Positions 41,808-51,400 of a stretch of DNA of 64,000 nt are shown one piece after another (position 1 is the first letter of the stretch; every line of letters starts with the position of its first letter). The DNA comes from CAZMOK01 sp964567785. Its GTDB lineage: Bacteria; Bacteroidota; Bacteroidia; Bacteroidales; JAGOPY01. Where the stretch lies: NCBI GenBank assembly GCA_964567785.1, contig CAZMOK010000004.1, positions 20,077-84,076 on the forward strand. Reading direction: 5' to 3'. The notes beneath the pieces were generated by a model. That model saw only the letters and a list, made by a program, of their open reading frames with translations, was not told the origin of the DNA and ran no database searches. Both the position numbers and the translations under genes were made by a program.

Positions 41808-42622
41808 TAAGGCTTTTGAAAATAGAACTGATGAAGATCGGAAAATACAGGGCTTTCTGGGCCATGACCATCCTGTACCTGGTAGCCGTTTCTTTCATCT
41901 TCTTTGGTTTCCCCAGCCTTATCGATTACATTGCCATGCAATCGGAATCAACCCAGGTAAAACTTCTGAAGAATTTTGTCTATAATTTTCCCGATGTATG
42001 GCAGAACCTGGCCTGGATCGCCAGTCTGAGGTTTTTTATAAAAATTTTCCTGGCCTTTATTATCATCATATTGATAACAAATGAATTCAGTAACGGAACA
42101 GTAAGGAGTAACATTATCAACGGGATGAGCAGGCTCGATTTTCTCAGCTCAAAAGTGAGTTTCATATTCCTTTTCTCCCTGCTGGCAACCCTTTTCATCT
42201 TTATTTCAGGTCTTATCCTGGGGTTGATCTTCTCAAGCACAGCAACGTTCAGCGCCATAACCAGGAAACTGTATTACCTGGGCGGGTATTTTGTGGAGAC
42301 CTTTACCTATCTCTCTTTTGCCCTGTTCCTTGCCATGCTGATCAGGAAAACAGGCTTTGCCATTGCGGTGCTGTTCGTATATCCTATCATCGAAATAATT
42401 ATACAGCAAAAGGTCAATGAGCAGGTTGCAAATTTCCTCCCTGTCAATGCCATGAACAGGATACTTCAGACACCCAACACTTCACTCATTCAGTACACCT
42501 CGCCCGACTCAGAGATCAGGCTTCAAACCCAGATAGAAACAGGCGATGTGCTGGTTTCCATCGCTTATGCGGTGCTGTTCATCCTAATTACATATCTTAT
42601 AATCAGAAAAAGGGATCTCTGA
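41804..42622 (+). CDS. ABC-2 type transporter permease
   Basis: This is the 272-residue inner-membrane partner of the preceding ATPase, overlapping it by four bases. Hydrophobic segments lie at about 17-38, 64-92, 115-143, 160-185, 190-205 and 243-265, the six-helix pattern of ABC-2 permeases, with TNEFSNGTVRSNIINGMSR between helices 2 and 3 as seen in lipid- and antibiotic-export permeases. Its place directly behind the ATPase and absence of further subunits suggest a homodimeric exporter. Substrate unknown. Confidence 0.88.
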   Translation: MIRLLKIELMKIGKYRAFWAMTILYLVAVSFIFFGFPSLIDYIAMQSESTQVKLLKNFVYNFPDVWQNLAWIASLRFFIKIFLAFIIIILITNEFSNGTVRSNIINGMSRLDFLSSKVSFIFLFSLLATLFIFISGLILGLIFSSTATFSAITRKLYYLGGYFVETFTYLSFALFLAMLIRKTGFAIAVLFVYPIIEIIIQQKVNEQVANFLPVNAMNRILQTPNTSLIQYTSPDSEIRLQTQIETGDVLVSIAYAVLFILITYLIIRKRDL

Positions 42623-42733
42623 GTTCACCTTTTGACGGGCTGCTTTCACAGCTTGCTGAGGAGGTCAACACATACAACCAACAAGTTCGATGCAACCATT
42701 GGTTCGGCAACGATCATTCACTATGATAACGGA

Positions 42734-43210
42734 TCAATAAGATTCATGCCACTGCACTATCAGCCACTGGTCGCCAGATTTAGTTAGTACCCCTGATGTG
42801 ACTGCCCCATGGTAAGAATAATTTGAGTCGGCGGCGGTGAAAAAAACATCATTCTCCTCCATAAACCAGGCTACATTGCCCAGTTCATCAATATTTATGA
42901 TCCGTTCTTTTTTGACCCTTTCGATATCTGACCTTACCCTGGAGTGAATTTCAATATTGCGCGAAAAACCAGACCATCCTGAATTATTGGGTGCAACACC
43001 GGGCAGTGACCAATTAAAGGAGGAATCTGTAATGAAATGCCTGGAAAGAACATCCATCTTTTCATCACTGAACGAATCATTTACTTCATCCAGCAAATCG
43101 TTGATGTAATTTACTTCCAGTGTCAGCTCATTTTCATGAAATCGGTTCAGTTGCTTACAACCCGATACAAAAACTACGGCGATCAGAAAAAGGTAAATGG
43201 TTTTCCTCAT
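42734..43210 (-). CDS. SnoaL-like (NTF2-fold) lipoprotein
   Basis: This is a 158-residue lipoprotein: a signal (TIYLFLIAVVFVSGC) with Cys18 as the lipidation residue, then a cone-like alpha+beta domain of the SnoaL/DUF4440 type. Visible features: helices at about 30-60 (NYINDLLDEVNDSFSDEKMD), a strand pair around SSFNWSLPG, and the closing strands NVAWFMEENDVFFTA and DQWLIVQWHESY. Members often act as small binding or enzymatic domains; nothing here shows catalytic residues. It has its own well-formed promoter. Confidence 0.8.
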   Translation of the reverse strand: MRKTIYLFLIAVVFVSGCKQLNRFHENELTLEVNYINDLLDEVNDSFSDEKMDVLSRHFITDSSFNWSLPGVAPNNSGWSGFSRNIEIHSRVRSDIERVKKERIINIDELGNVAWFMEENDVFFTAADSNYSYHGAVTSGVLTKSGDQWLIVQWHESY

Positions 43211-43252
43211 GGCAATTAATTTGGTTTATAGGTAATACCGGTTTTGGTTAGC

Positions 43253-43283
43253 CAAAAGTATTAAATAAACGTGAATATGACAA
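43253..43283 (-). promoter_or_regulatory. promoter of the SnoaL-like lipoprotein gene
   Basis: On the minus strand TTG (43283-43281), a 20-base spacer, and TACTTTTG (43260-43253), an exact match to the Bacteroidota consensus. It lies about 43 bases before the start codon. Confidence 0.65.
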
Positions 43284-43293
43284 CGGTTCTTCC

Positions 43294-44556
43294 TTACTGC
43301 TGCTGAACAGAGTTGTTCTCTTCAACCTTGTCGAGGTTAGCCAGCCGCTGAAGCAAAGGCGGGTGCGAATAATAAACAAAGACGAAGGCAGGGTGTGGCC
43401 TGAGGTTGCTCAGGTTTTTCACCGATAGCTTTTTCAGGGCATTTTTAAGGGGAGCCGGCCTGTAATTTTGACCTGCAAAAGTATCTGCCGCAAATTCATG
43501 CTTTCGCGACAGAATATTCCCTGCCAGGCCCAATATCCATGATACCGGTGAATAGAGGATCACAAATGCCAGGAGTCCCATATGAAAGCTAGGTTCCTCA
43601 GCCCCCAATGCCCTTGATAATTCAGGGCTCCCGATAAAAAGGGACAGCAGGAAGAACAGGAATCCTGTCTGCGCGATCGAAAGGAACAGCCCAATGGTGG
43701 TGTGCTTTTTTTTATAGTGCCCTATTTCGTGGGCAAGCACTGCAACAACTTCATCTTTCTCATGGTCGTCGATCAGAGTATCATACAGGACGATCCTTTT
43801 CTTTCTGCCAAGTCCTGTAAAATAAGCATTAGCCTTGGTCGATCTCTTCGACCCGTCGATAACAAAAATGTTTGAAAGCCTGAAGTCCACTTTGTCGGCA
43901 AACTCGCTGATGGCATCCCTGAGCTCTCCTTCTTCGAGAGGCCTTTGCTTGTTGAAAAGAGGCACTATGAGATCGGAATAGAAAAGGGTCATAAAAATAC
44001 TGAATACAGTTACCGCCCCCCAGGCTATGATCCAGAACAGGCTGCCGGTCGACTGGTAGATCCATACGATGAGCGCCAGTATGCCCCCACCTATCAGGAG
44101 CCCGAGCAACCACCCTTTTAATTTATCGGTAATGAATGTCTTTACGGTTGTTTTATTGAAGCCGAATTTTTCCTCGATCACAAAGGTGCGGTAAATAGAA
44201 AAAGGCATTGAAAGGATGTCGGAAGCAAAGCCCAGGATACCGAAAAAGAGCAAGGCCATCAATACGGGGCTCTCAGTATATTGCCTGATAAAGGAATCGA
44301 GCAAGGCAAATCCACCAAGGAAAAGCATAAGCAGCAACAAGGCCAGGCTGTAAGTATCGGTGAGAAACGAAAATTTTGAATTCACCTTCAGGTATTCCTG
44401 CGACCTGCGGTATTCCTCCGGGTCATAGATCCCTTTAACCTCTTCCGGAAGTTCATCGCTCCACCGGGTGCGGTTCAGGTATTCCAGGATCCTTTCGGAA
44501 AGGAATTCAAAAATTACAAGAACGATTATTATGTTGAATATGAGCGTGGGTTCCAT
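43294..44556 (-). CDS. M48 family metalloprotease (Ste24/CAAX protease type)
   Basis: This is a membrane zinc protease of the Ste24 branch, which in other organisms cleaves membrane proteins or prenylated peptides. The zinc site is HEIGH in VVAVLAHEIGHYKKKHT (about residue 275), with the third ligand region RKHEFAADTFAG near 355. About seven hydrophobic helices surround it, including long ones at about 60-90, 95-120 and 150-200. At 420 aa it matches the family's usual size. It starts 16 bases after the end of the VWA gene and is probably co-transcribed with it. Substrate unknown. Confidence 0.92.
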   Translation of the reverse strand: MEPTLIFNIIIVLVIFEFLSERILEYLNRTRWSDELPEEVKGIYDPEEYRRSQEYLKVNSKFSFLTDTYSLALLLLMLFLGGFALLDSFIRQYTESPVLMALLFFGILGFASDILSMPFSIYRTFVIEEKFGFNKTTVKTFITDKLKGWLLGLLIGGGILALIVWIYQSTGSLFWIIAWGAVTVFSIFMTLFYSDLIVPLFNKQRPLEEGELRDAISEFADKVDFRLSNIFVIDGSKRSTKANAYFTGLGRKKRIVLYDTLIDDHEKDEVVAVLAHEIGHYKKKHTTIGLFLSIAQTGFLFFLLSLFIGSPELSRALGAEEPSFHMGLLAFVILYSPVSWILGLAGNILSRKHEFAADTFAGQNYRPAPLKNALKKLSVKNLSNLRPHPAFVFVYYSHPPLLQRLANLDKVEENNSVQQQ

Positions 44557-44571
44557 TTCTTTGACCTGTTT

Positions 44572-46677
44572 TTAATAACTTCCCAGCCTCCTCCTTGCGA
44601 ACCATTCAAGAGTGAGCAGGGCAATAAGCGCTGCAAGGATCCAGGGGAAATCCATGAGCGGCAGGTACCGGAGATGCGAAAATACCACCGGCCTGATCTC
44701 GGGTTTTTCTATAATTTCGGCCTCCAGCTCCTCAAGTTGCAACGGAGTAAAAAACCTGCCTCCTGTCTGAGAGGCAATGTTAAATAGCAAATTGTGATCT
44801 GCAGTGGTCTTGAGCGACTCGATATTCAGTTCCGTTACCGTAAACGATCCCGATTCCCTGAAAACAGTGTCGCCCACGGTTACATTGGCCGCATAGTCAT
44901 ATTTTCCCGGCGGGAACACACCCGCCTCAAGGTAATACGAATCTTTCATTTTCATAAAATTGAACGGGAAACGTTCATCTTCACTATTGATCACAGTGAT
45001 CTCCACTTCGGGTTCTGTAATAAGTTCATAACTGTCGTTGTATACCTCTGCTTCAAACACAACCTGTTCATTATCAAAGAAGTTCCTGTCATGATAAACC
45101 CTGAACTGGTTTTTGTTTTCCCTCAAGGAAAGGTACTGCACCATTTTGATCATCAGGTCGTTGAATCCCTCGTGAGCGCCGGTATTGGCATAATTCATGA
45201 GGCGCCACCTCCAAATGCCGGTGCCGGTGATTATGCCCCAGCGCCTGCCAAGGTCGCGTCCAAAGCAGACCAGTGGCCGTGAAGTGGTTATGTTTCCTAT
45301 CCGCTGATCTATAAAAGGTGTAATGGAATTAACCGTCTGATAGTTCCCGAAAGGGGCGTTAAGAGGGGGCAATGACCCTATCATCCTGGCCATTTCTTCA
45401 GGGACCGTAAAAAGGTTGAAGTTACTGTTCAGATCGGGCAGGACTTCATGGATGCTTTTCCTGTCGGCCTGGATTTCAACCCCGAGATTCAGGCTGTTCC
45501 ACCTTGCGAGGTTGGATTGCTGCCCCAGGATATATAATGCCGGAATCCCCTTTTCCTCAAGCTGGTCGGTCAGCCCCACAGCAATGTTGTCAACCGAAGG
45601 CAGTTGATGAAGGATGACAAGGTTATACGCTTCAGGATTGATATCAGGGTCGTCGGCAAAAACGTTCTCAACCTCATAATTAATGTTCGAACGGAGCGCC
45701 TCCTTCATGGCGGTAATGTCGGGATGAGGGGCAGCGGCTATGATAAGGATGCGGTTCCTCGAATCAAGTACATCTATATAAATTGATTTTTTGTTATTCG
45801 ACAAATTCACCTCCCCTTCCAGCTCATCCAGCCTTATCTCATATTGCCTGAGCCCCGGTTCAGAAGCATCAAGCGTAAAAAGCACCTTTTCAGAGAAAGC
45901 CTCCCCCTTGAAAGAAATATCCCTGTAGGCTAACCTGGATCCCCTGTGATAGACTCCCACCCTTGCCTTCTCACCACCAGCCTTATTGCCAAGTACGGTT
46001 ACCTCAACAGGAAACGAATTATCGAGGTAGGCCATCCTGTTATACCGAATATCTGCAACGAGCACATCCTTTTTTATGGTAGTGTCGCCCAATCCTACCG
46101 TATATACCGGGAACCTGATATTGCCCATGCCGTAGAGCGGGTTCATCCCGCTGTTATAAAGACCATCGCTGGCAAGCACAAGAGCGCCTACGTTCCGGTT
46201 TTCATAAATATCGCCAAGGTTGCCGAACAATCTTGAGATATCAGTTCTTTCGTCATCAAAACCAAACACTTCTTCAGGCGCTGCATTCTCTTCAATCCTT
46301 GAAACCTCGCTGCCAAAAGAATACATGTGTACCGTGAACTTCTCGCCCAGTGCACTTGAAAAATCCCCGATCTGTCCGGGATACTGATTAACATAGTATA
46401 AAGAATCGGTGCCTGATATAAGCGACCGGGAATCATCCTGGGCAATAATGAGGATGGGATCGTCCACTTCCCTTGAGATGGACCTCACAAGGGGCGAAAG
46501 GAGAAAAAAAGCAATTACAGAAACGAGTATGAACCTCACCCCTGCCATCCAGGCCCGGTGGATTGCCGGGAATTCATGCCTGTATTCCCTGTAATAAAGA
46601 GCCATTGCGTAAAAGGCACCCAAAAGGAGGCACAATAAAGAAAAGGCAAGGGGTATTTCTGTAATAATGCTCTTCAC
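44572..46677 (-). CDS. membrane-anchored VWA-like protein, 701 aa
   Basis: Two N-terminal membrane helices (about residues 8-26 and 44-64) are followed by a von Willebrand A-type domain. Its metal site looks intact: DDSRS near residue 81 fits D-x-S-x-S, and VLASDGLYNSG near 166-176 corresponds to the third MIDAS strand. Then come beta-sandwich regions (YNRMAYLDNSFPVEVTVLG), a Rossmann-like segment (NRILIIAAAPHPDITAMKEA), and a final membrane helix before RRRLGSY. The layout resembles the membrane proteins that accompany Bat aerotolerance or MoxR loci, but no MoxR gene is nearby. It precedes the M48 protease gene by 15 bases. Confidence 0.75.
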   Translation of the reverse strand: MKSIITEIPLAFSLLCLLLGAFYAMALYYREYRHEFPAIHRAWMAGVRFILVSVIAFFLLSPLVRSISREVDDPILIIAQDDSRSLISGTDSLYYVNQYPGQIGDFSSALGEKFTVHMYSFGSEVSRIEENAAPEEVFGFDDERTDISRLFGNLGDIYENRNVGALVLASDGLYNSGMNPLYGMGNIRFPVYTVGLGDTTIKKDVLVADIRYNRMAYLDNSFPVEVTVLGNKAGGEKARVGVYHRGSRLAYRDISFKGEAFSEKVLFTLDASEPGLRQYEIRLDELEGEVNLSNNKKSIYIDVLDSRNRILIIAAAPHPDITAMKEALRSNINYEVENVFADDPDINPEAYNLVILHQLPSVDNIAVGLTDQLEEKGIPALYILGQQSNLARWNSLNLGVEIQADRKSIHEVLPDLNSNFNLFTVPEEMARMIGSLPPLNAPFGNYQTVNSITPFIDQRIGNITTSRPLVCFGRDLGRRWGIITGTGIWRWRLMNYANTGAHEGFNDLMIKMVQYLSLRENKNQFRVYHDRNFFDNEQVVFEAEVYNDSYELITEPEVEITVINSEDERFPFNFMKMKDSYYLEAGVFPPGKYDYAANVTVGDTVFRESGSFTVTELNIESLKTTADHNLLFNIASQTGGRFFTPLQLEELEAEIIEKPEIRPVVFSHLRYLPLMDFPWILAALIALLTLEWFARRRLGSY

Positions 46678-46699
46678 TAATTCAACTAATAATTTTAAA

Positions 46700-46729
46700 A
46701 ACTCCCGCGAGCATGCGCCCCCGGGAGTT
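46700..46729 (-). terminator. rho-independent terminator after the TapB-like gene
   Basis: AACTCCCG pairs with CGGGAGTT around a 14-base loop; on the minus strand the stem runs into TTTTT AAAATTATT. It follows the TapB-like gene by about 50 bases and separates it from the VWA operon. Confidence 0.65.
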
Positions 46730-46779
46730 CATGCTTCCGGATATAGAAACAACTTATTTCAGAAAATATTATAACGCCG

Positions 46780-47475
46780 CTACTCCATTTTAGTAAGAAG
46801 CATATAGCCAGACAGCTTACCCTTCTTATTGTAGGATTCGCTTTTTACAACACCCACATTTTCGGCAACCCATTCAATGCTGCTTGTCTTGACGGACATG
46901 ATGCTCTTCACCTCCACATCCTGAGAGATCTTGAAGCATTCAAACGTTCCGGCAGGGGTGGTTATGGTCTCCATTCCCTCGACCTTCCGGTTCTTTATAT
47001 TGGTTGTAAAGCTCATCACGTTCATACCTCCGGATGCCGCTGTCATTTCTATGGTCCCGTCGTTAAGTTCCATGCCCGGCTTCAGTTCAGAGGGCATTTC
47101 CAGCTTTGTTGCGTCCACCGTAACCTCAAGGTCTCCCATTCCCTGGAGCGTATTAGGATCGAGGTAGTTCCTCATATCCACTTTGAAAACCCCGTCTTCA
47201 CAGCTAAAGTCGAGTTCACCCTTGCTGAACTGTTCACCCTTCTTGTCCATCATTTCCATTTCCACAAGGATATCGACTCTGTTGCCCTGTTCCCTGACTT
47301 CTTTCACGGTCTGAATAGTGGTTCCTGTTATTTTGTCCTTCTTATCGTAAGATGTCATTTCCCTTACGGCCCCTTCCTCCATTGGAAAATAGGCCCTGCA
47401 ATCCTGTGCCGAGACGCCCTGAACGACTAATACAGAGCTTATAGCTACCAGTAAGAAATTGATCAGATTTTTCAT
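46780..47475 (-). CDS. TapB/DUF3108-like exported protein
   Basis: This is a secreted or periplasmic protein of 231 residues. A signal peptide covers residues 1-23 (LINFLLVAISSVLVVQGVSA, cleavage before QDCR). The mature part is a single all-beta domain: YFPMEEGAVREMTSYDKKDK, KGELDFSCEDGVFKVD, NVMSFTTNIKNRKVEGMET, then TPAGTFECFKISQDVE and WVAENVGVVKSESYNKKGKL. The last two phrases (control by a fitted scale factor and absence of background) are characteristic of the DUF3108/TapB group. No known reaction; a binding or assembly role in the envelope is possible. It follows fabG by 39 bases and ends at a terminator. Confidence 0.75.
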   Translation of the reverse strand: MKNLINFLLVAISSVLVVQGVSAQDCRAYFPMEEGAVREMTSYDKKDKITGTTIQTVKEVREQGNRVDILVEMEMMDKKGEQFSKGELDFSCEDGVFKVDMRNYLDPNTLQGMGDLEVTVDATKLEMPSELKPGMELNDGTIEMTAASGGMNVMSFTTNIKNRKVEGMETITTPAGTFECFKISQDVEVKSIMSVKTSSIEWVAENVGVVKSESYNKKGKLSGYMLLTKME

Positions 47476-47514
47476 TTCTATAAATTTTAGTTAGTAATAT
47501 GTTGAATTGAATGA

Positions 47515-48261
47515 TCAGGTGTTCATGCCACCGCAAACGCTGATTACCTGTCCGGTTATATAATCAGAAAGGTCGGATGCCAGGAAGACTGCCGTTTTGG
47601 CTACATCCAGTGGCTTCCCACCCCTGCGCAGCGGTATTTGTTGTGCCCATTGCTCTCTTACCTCTTCCGAAAGTTTACCGGTCATCTCTGTTTCGATGAA
47701 GCCGGGGGCAATGGCATTACAGCGGATATTCCGGGAACCGAGCTCCTGTGCTATAGATTTCGTGAACCCAATTAAACCGGCCTTTGAAGCAGAGTAGTTT
47801 GATTGTCCGGCATTGCCGCCCACACCAACCACCGAGCTCATGTTTATGATCGATCCCCCGCGCTGCTTGATCATGGGCCTCTGAATGGCCTTTGTCATGT
47901 TGAAGACCGATTTCAGGTTTATCTTGATCACAAGATCCCAGTCGGCCTCACTCATTCTCAGGAGCAGGTTATCGCGGGTGATCCCTGCGTTGTTAACCAG
48001 TATATCAACCTTTTCGAAGTCCTTTAGTACATCGCCGACAGTCTTTTCGCAATCCTCAAAAGAACCCGCGTCTGAAGTATATCCTTTGCCTTTTCTGCCA
48101 AGCGACGATATCTCTTTCTCGAGCGACTGCATGTTCTCATCGTATTTCAGGTCGGTGAAAGCTATATCTGCCCCATTCTCTGCCATTTGCAAAGCTATGG
48201 ACCTTCCGATACCTCTTGCTGCACCGGTTATCAATGCCGTTTTTCCTTCAAGTAACTTCAT
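47515..48261 (-). CDS. fabG: 3-oxoacyl-[acyl-carrier-protein] reductase
   Basis: FabG reduces 3-oxoacyl-ACP with NADPH in fatty-acid synthesis. The Rossmann fold begins TGAARGIGRSIALQMA (about residues 11-26). NNAG is present (NAGITRDNLLLRMSE), and the catalytic Ser-Tyr-Lys set is intact: MSSVVGVGG, then YSASKAG with Tyr and Lys. The closing GQVISVCGGMNT is the family C-terminus. At 248 aa it is full length. No other fatty-acid synthesis gene is nearby, so it is an isolated copy. Confidence 0.95.
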   Translation of the reverse strand: MKLLEGKTALITGAARGIGRSIALQMAENGADIAFTDLKYDENMQSLEKEISSLGRKGKGYTSDAGSFEDCEKTVGDVLKDFEKVDILVNNAGITRDNLLLRMSEADWDLVIKINLKSVFNMTKAIQRPMIKQRGGSIINMSSVVGVGGNAGQSNYSASKAGLIGFTKSIAQELGSRNIRCNAIAPGFIETEMTGKLSEEVREQWAQQIPLRRGGKPLDVAKTAVFLASDLSDYITGQVISVCGGMNT

Positions 48262-48368
48262 CTTTAAAATATTTAATTGATCAAAAGGATCTCTATTATT
48301 GCCCGTAAGGCCGATATTCAGGAATATTTTATAAGTTCCGGGTTTTTCCGCAAGACTTGTTTAAATTT

Positions 48369-48376
48369 CAAAAATA
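48369..48376 (-). promoter_or_regulatory. -7 promoter element for fabG
   Basis: TATTTTTG on the minus strand is an exact TAnnTTTG, about 108 bases before the fabG start, leaving a long leader. No TTG at -33. An alternative promoter closer to the gene was not found. Confidence 0.4.
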
Positions 48377-48419
48377 ATCAAAATTTGAACTCAGGGCTTT
48401 TTCCTATGAGCGGGCCTGT

Positions 48420-51400
48420 TTAAATCCATCTTACAAGGTTCATATCCTGCCTGTGCGGTAACCAGTCATGTTTTGGGAATATCCTGAAAGCATAATCGAA
48501 CATACCTACTCTTGAGGTGGGTATTACACACCTGAAAGTTGCCGAGGAATTGTTTTGCCTGACTAATTCCAGGTCCTGTTTCAATATGATCTTCTTTACG
48601 CTATCGTCTTCCTTCTGGCCCACTACAATATCCATTGCAATCTCACCGGCTTCCAGCCCATTGAGGTCGAGGTCTATTTCGGCTACGAAATCATCTCCCA
48701 GGTGAAGTGATTTGGCAAGCTGGTCAGGCACAGCAAGGCGGGTCACCTTAATGCCCTCCCATTTTGAATAGATCCTCTTCTTCCATTTATCTACCTCTTT
48801 GGCAATGGCATAATTATTTTTTCTTACTGAGGCTGATCTTTCGGCCAATGTATTATAGAACTTGCCATAGTACTGGTCGAGCATTCTTTTCATGGTAAAA
48901 TGCGGGGCAATGCCTGCAATGGAATTCTTTATGTACCCGATCCATTTTTCCGGCACATCATCTTCCCTTTCATAGAAAGCAGGAAGTATTTCATCTTCAA
49001 GGAGTGAATAGATCGTTTCAGCATCAAGTTCATCCTGGAACTGCTGATTGGCATAAGTCCTTGCTTCCTTGATTGCCCATCCTCCGTGCGGGATGTATCC
49101 CTCAGCCCACCATCCGTCGAGCACACTGACGTTGAGCACACCGTTCATCAGTGCTTTCTCGCCGCTTGTTCCGGAAGCTTCCATGGGGCGGGTCGGTGTA
49201 TTCAGCCATACATCCACTCCCTGGAGCAGTTTCTTTGCCAGTGAGATGTCGTAGTTCTCAACAAATACGATCTTTCCCTTGAAAGGATCCTGCTTGGAAA
49301 TTTCCATGATTCGTTTTATCAGGTCTTGTCCGGCCTTATCTGCAGGGTGGGCTTTCCCGGCAAAAACAAATTGTATGGGCCGCTCGGGATTTGTTACCAG
49401 GTTCTTCAACCTTTCGAGGTTACTGAAGAGCAGGTGGGCCCTTTTATAGGTTGCAAACCTCCTGGCAAAGCCGACCGTAAAGGCATTTTCGTCAAGTCCG
49501 TCGATGGTGTCGAAGACCAGTCTTGGATTTTCCTCCCTTTTTGTAAGTTCGCTTTCAAGCCTTTTCCGTAAATACCTCACCAACTTGCTCCTGTATACTT
49601 TTCGCATTTCCCAGATCTCCTCATCGGGAACTTCCTTGATCTTTTGCCAGAAGGATGCATCCGATTGACGGGCAATGAAATCCTCGCCAAAGTATTTTAT
49701 GTAGAGCTTCTGCCATTCCTTTCCTGCCCAGAAAGGGTAATGCACACCATTCGTAACATAATCAATGAACAGCTCCTGAGGGTAGAAGCCCGGGAACAGG
49801 TCGCGGAACATTTCCCGTGTCACCCTTCCGTGTATTTTACTGACGCCATTCACAAATTGTGAAAGCTTAAGCGCGAGTACACTCATCGAGAACTTTTCTT
49901 CAGGGTTTCCAGGGTGCATCTTTCCGAGCGACATAAAACGGTCCCAGCTAATGTTAAGCCGGTCGGCGTAATGAGGGATGTAGGTCCTCATAATATCTTC
50001 GTGAAAATAGTCGTGACCTGCCGGTACAGGTGTATGAGTGGTAAACAGCGAGCTTGCCCTAACGGTTTCAAGGGCCTGGTCGAAGGTAAGCCTGGCTTCC
50101 CTGACCAGTATCCTCAGCCTTTCAAGCCCTGTAAAGGCTGCGTGGCCTTCGTTGCAATGATAAACATCGGCCTCTATTCCTAGGGTTTTCAGCAACCGGA
50201 TCCCTCCGACCCCAAGCAGCAGTTCCTGCTTGAAACGGTTCTCCCAGTTTCCTCCGTAAAGGTGATGGGTTATGGTGCGGTCGGCCGGTGAATTCTCGGG
50301 GATATCGGCATCGAGCATATACAGCGAAATCCTTCCAACTTGAACCTTCCATGCCTTGGCATAGAGGTTACGGCCGGGCAAGGCAAGGGATATGGTCACC
50401 CACTCGCCATTTTCATCCCTGACAGGAACAAAAGGCAACTGAGTAAACTTCTGTACTGTGTAGGTAGCCACCTGATCGCCGAAAATAGTAATTTGCTGAT
50501 TGAAGTAGCCATACCTGTAAACAAGCCCGACAGCGACCATATTCTTGTTCGAGTCGCTGGCCTCTTTCAGAAAATCACCGGCAAGCATGCCTAGTCCTCC
50601 GGAATAAGTCTTAAGGGTATCGTGCAGGCCGTATTCCATGCTGAAATAGGCAACCTTTTCTTTGGGCTGCTTTTTCTTCTCAGCCATATACGCACTGAAC
50701 TGATCGTAAACAAAATTCAACTCCTGCAGAAACTCCTGGTCTTTTTCCAGCGAGTGGATCCTGTCGATCGAAAGTGATTCAAGCAAAGCCACAGGATTGT
50801 GGTTGAGCTCTTCCCACTTAACGGGATCAGCCATTTTAAACAGGTTCTCAGCCCTGTAATTCCAACACCACCAGATGTTTTTCGATAGTTCCTGGAGTTT
50901 CTCAAGCTTGCCGGAAATGGCCGGTTCAATAAATATGTTCTTCCATACAGGCTTATGTTCGCTCGATATGTCTTTCAGAAAATATTCGGTGCTTTTCTTT
51001 TTATTGTAGAAGAGATCACTTCTTTCTGTGGTCTTTTCAATAGCTACGCTAAAGGCTCTTTTATAATTGACAATCAATTCTTCCCATAGAGCATGCCTGG
51101 AAATCTCGAAAGCACTGTTCCTTACCTTGTTTTTCTTTGCAGCAGTTAGTGATGAGAACTCTTTAATGAAGGAAGCAATGTTATCTCTAACTTCCTCATC
51201 GTTGTCTTCGCTCCTGGTTACCACAAAAACTCCCTCATGCTCATCGGGGAAATTGCCGGCAACCCATTGTCCGAACCCGGCAAGTGAAGTGGTAATAGTG
51301 GGTATGTAGAAAGCGGCGCTTTCAAGTGGTGTGTAGCCCCAGGGCTCATAATAAGAAGGGAAAACTGAAACATCAAAACCAGAAAGCAGATCATAGTAAT

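Noticed and set aside
47515..48261. Fatty-acid synthesis cluster around fabG
   Set aside because: No acp, fabF, fabD or fabH beside it; the adjacent TapB-like gene is not part of that pathway.
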